Shown here one piece after another: positions 1 to 10,500 of a DNA stretch of 64,000 bases (position 1 is the stretch's first letter; every line of letters begins with the position of its first letter). Under the pieces are notes generated by a model. The model made no database searches, had not been told where the DNA came from, and saw nothing but the letters and a program-made list of their open reading frames with translations. A program made the translations under genes and the position numbers. The stretch is from Lytechinus variegatus (Eukaryota; Echinodermata; Echinoidea; Temnopleuroida; Toxopneustidae), in the NCBI RefSeq assembly GCF_018143015.1, contig NC_054753.1, positions 25,942,462-26,006,461 of the forward strand, written 5' to 3'.

Positions 1-599
1 TCCTCCATATCTAATCGACCGTGTGTAGCATGCTGCAAGCGCAACTCGTGATCGTAAAGTTTCGCAACATTTACCACTCAGCAGGGCAATTACTAGCCCA
101 ACAATTGGACATCTGTATTTTGGCAGCGGCAGAGTAAAAATTTGCCTAAGTATTGGGCACATAATGCCCAACAAAACAATAACCAACGTATATATTACCC
201 AACAAAAAAATGACCAACGTAAATTTACTCTTTTTTTTCACAGTGTATCAGGATTATGTGGGAGCCATTTCAGATTCCTACCTGATAAATCTGCTGTGAA
301 ATGGCCTGTTTTTCAACTAGGATGTCATATACGCGACATTTCGCAAAATTTCACATTTTACGATTTGAGGTAGGAAATTAACAACCTTTATGCAAATTCC
401 GGAATGAAATATTTTGCTGAAATATTCTTCAAAGTATTGTCTTTCAGCTGGGCTTGACAAAAATTAAAAATCTGAAATTGCCCAAAATGACTTTTGGCGC
501 ACTTTTGTTTCGCCCCGGCCCACTGTGCGCCGGTAGGATTGGACGGTATCACACTAGATGTCCGTCTGTCTACGTCTGTCCGTTAACTTTTTCTTGTAA

Positions 600-1180
600 A
601 CACGATAACTTCAGTTTAACTTTACCTATGCTCATATTATTTGGTGTATATGATACAAGTATAGATCCTTAGGAAGCGATTGATTTTAGGTCAGAAAGTC
701 AAAGGTCAAGATCACAGTGACATGTTTTCATCTTACCCTTCTGAAGTCCTTGCAATCGAGATAACTTCAGTTTAACTTTACCTATGCTCATATTATTTGG
801 TGTATATGATACAAGTATAGATCCTTAGGAAGCGATTGATTTTAGGTCAGAAAGTCAAAGGTCAAGATCACAGTGACATGTTTTCATCTTACCCTTCTGA
901 AGTCCTTGCAATCGAGATAACTTCAGTTTAACTTAACCAAGGCTCATATAAGTTGGTGTGCGTACTTGCATGGATCACAGGAAGCCTACTGATTTTGAGG
1001 TCAAAGGTCAAGATCACAGTGACATTCTTTCATCTTATTCTGAAGTCCTTGTGAAAGCGATAACTTTGGTTTACCCTAACCTAGGCTCATATAATTTGGT
1101 GTATGATATTAGCATAGGCAATGACGCATTAATGCAGAGACAGGAAAGACTAATACAGATAATAATGCAGGGCGAATAAA
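600..1180. repeat. 156-bp tandem repeat with AGGTCA half-sites
   Basis: The phrase GATAACTTCAGTTTAACTT recurs at 604, 760 and 916 (spacing exactly 156) and in diverged form at 1,059. The first two units are almost identical. Each unit carries AGGTCA-type half-sites; the third has a perfect direct repeat with one-base spacing (998-1010), the others a one-mismatch version (696-708, 852-864). No coding content. Confidence 0.85.
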
Positions 1181-1594
1181 TGATTACATAGCTATAAAGA
1201 CCTTAATCTAGAACAATCTTACAATAAATTCTTATATTCTGTAGAAAAGTAAAACATGTCAGCAAAATAAAATATACTAATGCAAAAAAAAATACACACA
1301 AATTATTACTTTAAATTTTGATAGTTTGAAGCTTGAAAGCATGAGATTTTGGAAATATTAAATAGGATTTCTTGTTCCTATAATTATTATTATGGTTATT
1401 TCGGTCCAATGACAAACCGTTCACTTTACCACCAAGAGATAATAGGGCTCGAAGACGTCTTGATAGAGACTGGATAGAGTTCGATGTATAATGTTGCACA
1501 CTCGATCATGAAGCTACAGGAAAAGGAGAAGTACTTCCTCACACAAAGGACAAGTCCACCCCAACAAAAAAGTTGACTTGAATAGAAAGAAATG

Positions 1595-4500
1595 TCAGTA
1601 TCTTGGAGTTGCACTTGTCAGATAAGGTTGGGGGTTTCGAGTCACGCCTACGACACCATCAAAAGAAAGGGCAGGTGAACTGTCGGGTTTCTTGAAGGTG
1701 AATCGTTGAAGGAGACTGGTAAAACCCAAGAATGTCTCCATCCTGGCAAGCTGTTCTCCAAGACACACACGGCGACCTAGAGGAACAAGGTCACAAAAAC
1801 AAAGATACATTTTATTGGTAAATGTTAGAGGTCGTTAGGTGAAAATAAAAATTATTGAAAAAGAAAGAATTAGTTCAAAGACAATGGGGATTCTGAATAA
1901 TTTTTCTTCTGATAACCAACTTTATTCATTTAAGAGTCATAGACACTCTGCCTATGGGGTCAATCATCAATGATAGATGGGGAATGACGAATTCCACAAG
2001 GTCACATGGGAAAATGTAAATGCAGCCGCATGATAAATAATCCATAGTCTCACCGCAGGCTAGATGTTACTTATTCACAATCAAATAGTTTGCTAACTGA
2101 TCAGGGGCCCGTTGCAGAAAGAGTTGCAATCAATCGCATCTCTAAAAAATCATGCGCAACTTCATTTTCAACCAATCAACAGCGCACATTTGTGACTTGC
2201 GATTGATTTTGTTGATTTGCGTTTAAACGCAACTCTTTCTGCAACGGGCCCCATATCATGATACAGCAAGAACAGTAGGGGAAGGCGGGGTAAGTTGTGA
2301 CAGTTTTTGCTTTTTGCATGTTAGAATTGATATGATTAATAATCTTGTCGAAATAAATACCTTGCCTTGATATTTAATTCTTCTGAAATATTTTCCACCT
2401 ATATATAACTTTCTATCCCCACACTGAAAGTCACCGTGACCTTTGAAAAAAACGATGTCAAATGGCTCAACTTGCCCCATATATGGGTAAGTTTGAGCCA
2501 CCTTCTGGGGTAAGTTGAGCCACAAAAACTATGTACAAAATGTATGAGGGGAGAACCAGCATGTCAATTTTTTGTTTAATGTTTTTTCACTTGCTAATTC
2601 TATATAAATACTAGCATCCTTTAAAAGGAAAAGAGCAGTCATGCAAATTTGCTCCTTTCAGCAAGCATTTCAATCAATTTTTATGGTTTGTTTGTTTTTT
2701 AAGATACATTACCATAGGAATTACCATGGCTCAACTTGCCCCATGCTGTTTGGCTCAACTTACCCCAGTCCGAACTTAGTGCGATAATTTTGTATCCACA
2801 CATTTATTATGCATCCATCATATAAAAGACTATGACAAGAATGAAGATCCATACCTGGACTAATGTTGTTATCATGTCTTTATTATATTTAAAGACGTGT
2901 ATTTATAAAGCACTTATCTATTTCACACTCTTTTTTACTTTTTTGGATGAAATTCATATTTTTCCCTCTAAAGAACTACTTTTTGTTTCAAAGTTGGAAA
3001 CAATGTGGTGGGGTTAGGGGTTATGCTATGGGTCATCAATCAAGGGCGCCGGAAGCGGGGGGGCAGGGGGGGGGCACTTGCCCCCCCAAATAAAATTTTG
3101 GGGGGGCAAAACGAGATTTTGCCCCCCCAATGTGCCCCCCCTGAAAGGAGAAAAATGATAAATTATTTAAGGACAAAAGTAAACGAAGGCACTTTTCTGC
3201 CTGAAAATTGTCATTTCCATTGTCAAAAATGAAAAAAATTTGCCCCTGACGGGGCAAATACGTTATCGTAGTAAACCTCGCGTCTTTTGACGAACAGTTC
3301 CTCTGTGAAACATACCCTTGATAAGCCCCTTTTCCATCTTATTAAAGTGTGATAACGTTTAACCTTTTAATGAATACGTTTCAGACTAAAAGCGAATGGC
3401 AAATCGATATTGGTCCACCAATGATTAGGTTTATAACTCTATGATGCTGGCTGTGTCATCTAACAAACGCGCGGACGCCCAGAAACGCTAACGCGCGTGA
3501 ACACTAGTTACTCGAGCAACATATGGAATCTATGTCCGGGGGGGGGGGGCACTTACAATGACGAGTGGATACCATGCGTGACCAAAAAAAAACACGTGAA
3601 AAGGATGTCTTTTTCACGATAGGGCACGTTACATACGTAACGTGATAAGGGTGTCAAAAACACAAAAATAATGAAATATTTCACTAGGAAAATTACGTGT
3701 TTAGGGTCGAATCTGTGGGGATGATAAAACAAAATTAAAATGTTTTATAAAGGATGTCCTTTTTGCCCCAACATTTCGGGTTTAGAGTCCGATTCGCACA
3801 AGGTGTAGAAGGTGGGGGTCGTACTAAACCAAATAAGGTAAAGCAGACGACCGAAGGACCCATAACAATAAAACATTCCTGTACTTGTTTAGGGGTTCAT
3901 TTGCTAAGAGTATCGTTTTGTTTCCAATACTTGTTAAGGGTAGGGTTTCACACGCCAATACTTGTTAATGGGTGCATTTTCAGAATATGGAAATTACGTG
4001 TTTAGTGTGCTTTTCGAGACCCCATGGTCGCGCAAGGTATCCACTCGTGAATGGAAGTGCCCCCCCCCCCACGAGATCTATGTCATAGCTGTCAAGCCCA
4101 GAAACCATAACATCTCGAGAAACTTGTTTCAATATTTTTATTTTCAACTAAATATAAATTGAGTTCATACAGTGATAAAAAGTCAGTGCCCTAAAGAAAA
4201 TACCAATGTCATTTCAACTCAATATAGACATGTTATCAGAAAATTACACACAGAATAATCATGTGTAGAGGATTATAATTCATAATTTTTGAAAATGGTG
4301 AATCCCACTCGAAAGCAACTTAGAGATAATGCTTAGACATGAAAAAAAATAAAATCATATGTGAAAGGGCTTTTTGACCGGACTCATATTATCCGAGATA
4401 TGACTAAAAATGTAAATAAAGAATATAAAAGAAAAAACAAGCGTTACAGTACTGCTCTACTATAAAAAAAAAATTAAGATATTTTCACAGCCCCGTATTT

Positions 4501-7500
4501 TCCTCTATTCCTTTTCATTGGCATGATTGGAAGGCGCTTTGTCTGATACTATTTCAGCTCATATGGTATAGCACTTATGTATTTTAGATTCGAAAACTTC
4601 CCATTACATGTTACTGATGAGATCGAGATGGCAGCTATGTTCTCTGGTTCATCCCAGCTTTTGTTATTCATGGACGTTTGCAAAAAAAAAAACAATCTGG
4701 GAGTGGGTGGGGCTGCAAGACCTAAATTTTGGAAGAAACTTAAGAGCGAGGGGGTTTGTGATGGGGGAGCTTTTGTATTTTCTACAATAAAATTGAAGGA
4801 TTTCATGCACACTTTTGGTGAATTTTGTGAATTTTGCCCTCACGATCGGCGGCCCCCGGCTGCGTACGGTCATGTTTGTCATCTTAAAGTCTTTAAAAGG
4901 CCTATATTACATTGGTTTGAAACAATTTAGTTTGCAATAAGGCTCGTAATTTGCTGGAACTGCGACCCTTCAGAAACACCAGTCTGGGTCAGAAGGGAGG
5001 AAACAGAAGGAGCAAAAAGAACTCCAAGACTGTTTAATTCTCAAATTTATTTTTGAATGCTCTTAGAAACGCAACTTTTATACTCCATTTTTACACAAAG
5101 TCCTTTCCGGGTGGGGGTGCCACAGCCTCAGTCCCACTCGATCGCTTCGGTATCTCACGCTGTCAAACATATTGTGCCCCCTTCGGGATTTTGCCCCCCC
5201 CCAAAAAAAACTGAAAGTGTTCCGGCGCGCCTGTCATCAATACATGACACCACCACAATGTCTGACTCATTCATTATTGGCCTGGGGCTGGTGGCTCAAC
5301 TTGCCCCTATGCTCAACTTACCCCGCCTTCCCCTATACATGTACGAGTCACGTTCATAAAATAAGTACTATTGTTACTTTCCCATCCAATGGGAACTGAC
5401 ATGGTGACAATGCTCAATAGCCAAGCAAAATCAAGGGTTCCGTGCACTAGCGTACCTATGGGGGGGGGGGGCAGACTGCCCTCTTGACGAGTCACAACCC
5501 ATACAAGGGACGTATCCATGCCCCCCCTGACGAGTCACCAATAGCCCCCTACTTTGAAGTTGAAGACCTTTTTTTCTGGTATGTAATGTCCCTTATATCC
5601 TGTTGAGGATTTTTTTTTTGGCTTGTCATTTTTTTGGCGATTTTGCCCCCCCCCCCAGTGGAAATCCTAGGTACGCTACTGGTTGCGTGGAAATTACATT
5701 TTGGATGTTAGAGTTTTACAACAATAGGGGATTTTGCAACCAGACGCAGACGCTTTCTGTAACGTTGAGAATCTATTGTCAAAAGCCCTTCATGAAAAAG
5801 CAGCCTTTGTCGAAAATCAGTGAATCAAAACGGCAGTGTCGTCCTGGGGAGCGTTTCATCAACATTTTCGTCCGACAAGTTGTCAGATCTGACAACTTTC
5901 CTGGATTCTGATTGGCTGAGAAGCACTGTTACTATAGTAGCTGTCGGATGAAACAGGACTTGTTGGGTAAAACGTCCGACAAGTCCTTTCATAAAACGCT
6001 CCCCTGGACTCTGGACAAACACATTTGCAATTTCTCGTCAGCTCCGAATCTATAAGAAGTTCTGCTGTCCCGGTTCACCAATTTTAGACAATGACCTCTA
6101 AGCCGATCAGTGTGATTGGACAAGCATCTTAGATTCCGGGGGCCGATTGCACGAAAGGGTCTTTGCAAGGACCGTCTTTCGTGTCGCCCATTTTTATGAT
6201 GCGCCATGTGAAACGCATTTTAAATAAATCATCTGCAAACATATTTTTATTCGTCCGTTAAAATAAACAAAATGCTTGTTTATAAAATGATGTGATACGT
6301 GTCTATCATGAAATTGTATAAAATTTGATTCAAAAGCTAGCTAACGAATCTTTTTTATTATCATAAATTTCAGAAATACCCCGCTTATAGCGTGTCATAA
6401 AAGATGGGCGACACGAAAGACGGTCCTTTCAAAGACCCTTTCGTGCAATCGGCCCCAGAGTCCGTCTGCGTAGTGGTTACGCACACTCGCGAATACTTCT
6501 CATGCAACCAGATGGGTGTTTCATCAAGCTGATTGCTCACTTATTTTGGGAATGTCCCCTTACTCGTCGATTTTTAGATGATTTTGAAAAATACACTCTT
6601 AAAAGTGAAATAAAATTATCTGTTAATGACTTTGTATTTGGCATACCAGCTGGAAATTCTTCTTTTAATTTTGATATTTTATATGCCAAATATTATATCT
6701 TTTCAACTAAATGTTTAAAAGGAAACTTATCATTCTCATCATTTCAAAAGAAATTAAAGTATCAGCATATTACGGTATCTTTTCAACTAAATGTTTAAAA
6801 GGAAACTTATCATTCTCATCATTTCAAAAGAAATTTAAGTATCAGCATGAGATAGAACGAACTATGCACATGCAACAAAATAAGTTTATAGTATATCTTG
6901 ATGAATCGAGGCACATCGAGCTTATTTAAATTATGTATTGTGTATATATATATAAAAAATTGAATTTGATGTATCACATACATTTTGCATTTGTTTATAT
7001 GCGTTGTCGATAAATATTGAATAAAGACTTTCGTTGAAAAAGAAAAAAAAGTTTCATAAAGCTGTTCGTAAAGTTATGCAAAACTTTACGCATGACTGGA
7101 ACATGTTCTTAGGTCATAAATCAATTACATAGGGATATCACATAGCACAAGAAAGGATCACCAGTCGTGCGCAAAGGCATTCGTATCTTACGAACAGCTT
7201 TATGAAACATCCACCGGGCCTTGATCTTACCCGTGCTGAAAAATATCAATTCATCTCTCTTTACGACCTCTCCTTTTTGATTGAGGAACCTCCTAGGTTC
7301 AAAGGCGTCAGGGTTTCTCCACAGATCCTCGTTGTTCAGAACTTCGAAGATGTTAGACACAACGGTGGCGCCCTTTGGTATGGTATAGCCTCCTATCGCG
7401 GTGTCAGCAGAAGCCAGATGAGGCACACCTAGTGGAGCGATGACGCCTTTTCGCTGTATCTTTTCAGAATAACAGAAAGGAAACAAGCGTATTTTTTTTC

Positions 7501-10500
7501 TTCTAAATAGTGGTTCGTTGATGTGATTGTTTCGTCAGCTTATAACTATGAACTGTATTCAGTTTCTCTCTTGATAAACCGACAAAAACGTGAGTGTACT
7601 ACGAGACAAATTTTAAAACTAGACAAGACTCTTCCGGGACATTGATCATGACAACGAAATTATCAAAAAGACTTTGGTCTAGCGTCAAGAGGTCGCCCAC
7701 CAAAAAAAAAAAAAAAAAAACAATGATGAAGCGGCTCCAGCTTTCCTGTTCTTCACATTTCGAACCTTTCGAATCAGGAAGCATGAGCTGAAATGTGGAT
7801 TCTCTGCATGAATACGAAGAAAATTCTCAAGCATGGTAGCTATTTGAAGGGGTTCCTACACTTGCTCATAGTATATGTCAATTACCTCCATTAGTACAGC
7901 ACAGGTGTAAGGAAGATTCCCCTGGTCATTCAGCCTTGGAAGACGTTCTCTGCCGATCACGTGATCGAGTTCTTCTTGGACACGTGATTGAACCTCCGGG
8001 TAGGCCATCATGAAGAGAATACACCACGATAGGGTCGTGGCCGTGGTTTCGGAGCCAGCTATGAAAAGGTCTGCGATACAGCTATTCAAGTTCATCTTGG
8101 TGAACGGCGAATTGGTGTCCTGAATTCGAAAACAAAATCCTATCTATTAGACAATTTTCTCCAGTACTCGGGGAAAGAGACACAAATGCGACATTAAAAA
8201 AATTTGCAATTGTTTCAAATAAATCTCAAATTAGTAAACGCTCTACATTATAGTGTGGTTAATGAGAGGAACAGGACTCGAATAATCGCAATGTTAAATT
8301 TGATCGAAATTGATTGCAACTCTTTGACAGGGCCACATGGAAGACCACTAAGTTGGTGATATGTGCTACCCTAGCAGTATGAATATTAGAAACAAACAAT
8401 TATATAAATGAAATCCAATTAGAGTCAAAACTTGAAGGACTAACCAAGATGGTGCCCACAAAGTGTATTCCTGGGTTTGAGGCAGCAGAACTGATCGATA
8501 GCACAGTTGTCCATAGTGGCTGTGTTTTATTGTGTCTGTTTCCTTAACTCATTTGGTTTCATAATTATCGTGAATTGACGAAAATAAAATCATTCTGGAT
8601 GGTTTCAAAATCAGATCAGTTACTAAATTGTAAAAGAAAAAGGGAAGAATAAAACACTACAAAAACTGCAATCATCATAATCTACTTATTTTAACTATAT
8701 GTTCTCTCACATTTTTTACATCTCTCTTAAAAAATAATAACACTTAAGTATAAATACCTCAATTTCTGACATCTTGATAAGATATTGGTCGACGAAATCC
8801 CTCGGATTGCACGGGTCAAAATTCGCTTCGTGAGATTCTATCTGTGACGTAATAAAGGCTTGGAACGTCTTAAAGTTATCCACCATGGTTTTTACCTTTC
8901 CGAATGGAATCTTTGAAATTCCAGGAAGAGGAAGAAAGAAGAGTGTTCCACCGGCTCCCGACTGCCTTATATTATCGTTCAGAATTTGTAATATCTAAAC
9001 AGTAGAAATGGTGAAATAATTATAATTTTTTTATGTATTCATAATAATATTACATGGGACTTATAAAGCGCCAAATCAACTCTAGAGAGTACCAAAGGCG
9101 CATAAAAAGTTAAGAAGTACAAAGAAAGGTTTTAAGAATATTTTTTAAAGACTCGACAGAGATACAACCTTTGATGTCTTTAGGAAATCATAGTATGGCA
9201 AAGTGAACGAGATGTGAATGTAACGTATTACAATATTACGTATTTACAATATGATATAATTACCAAGATCCTTTTGAAAAAATACAAATATATTCATGAT
9301 AAGTTGGTGAGAGAATCATTAGGAATTCGAAAAGAAATACAATTTTAAAATATCGTTTGTTCGCATTGCATCAATGCATTTTATTTCGCGACAAAGTCGA
9401 GACCTGTTTTTTCCATCATCAGTGGCGTACCGTGGGTCACGGCATGGGGGGGCACCAGCCAAAAAAATGAGTCACCTAGTGAGCGCGCTTCAGTTGCCAG
9501 GTATACTGAGCTATTAGAGAGAAATTCTATTAAAAAGAAATGTATCTCACTGATCAAATAATGCGACCGTGAAGCGCGAGCTGATTTTTTTATATTATAG
9601 GCAATTAGGCATTTTTTTGTAATCATGCCACGTACCTGTCTCGCTAAACAAACAATGCGAGCGGGAAGAGAGAGCTGAATTTTTTGTATACATATTGACT
9701 CCAAACAGGGACATTTTAAATACTATATTTTAGAAATCCATTAAGAGTAAACAAATCTCACCATAGTCAGCTAATACGAGTGCCAAGTGCTTGCTGATTT
9801 TTTTTAGAATTACATCTAAACACATGAAGCACTTGTAGTCATTGTAATCATGATTAACATAAGCATCTCACTACTCAAATATTGCGAGCGCGAAGCGCGA
9901 GCTGAAAATTTAGGAAATTCAGACCTTAAGAGGGGCATTTCAAGGCTTGTTGTAGGTATTCACGAAGACCATACGTATTTCACTAACCAAATGATGCGAG
10001 CGCGAGCTGAATTTTTTGTATTTATTGACCCTAAACAGGGATATTTTAAGGACTATTTTTTTAGAGAATCCATTTAGAGTTGGCCTATAAATAGCTCACC
10101 ATACTCATCTATTGCGAGTGCAAAGCGCTTGCTGATTTTGTTATAATTACATCTAATCACATGAAGCTCTTTTTGTAGTCATTGTAATCATGATTATCAT
10201 ACGCAGCTTACTAATTAAACATTTCGAGTGCGAAGCGAGAGCTGAAAATTTAGGACATTCAGACCTGAAGAGGGGCATTCTATGTCTTGTTTTTAGGAAT
10301 TCACTACGACCATACGTATTTCACTAAACCAAGTGATGCGAGCGCAAAGCGCGAGCTGAATTTTTTTTTATATTCAGATCAGGAAAAGTACATTTTAAGG
10401 AATGATTTTAGGTATTTATGAAGAACAAACATATCTCACCAATCCATTAATGCGAGCGTAAGCAAGGACATGAAATGTTTTATATTAAGACCTTAAAATG

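Larger units (their letters stand above)
2276..5335. mobile_element. Inverted-repeat DNA element, copy 1, interrupted
   Basis: Ends GGGGAAGGCGGGGTAAGT and complement, flanked by TA. Internally full of GGCTCAACTTGCCCC / GGGGTAAGTTGAGCC palindromic motifs. The same element is at 21,014-21,868. Copy 1 is split by an insertion at 3,041-5,232; without it the element is about 0.86 kb. No transposase ORF seen. Confidence 0.8.
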
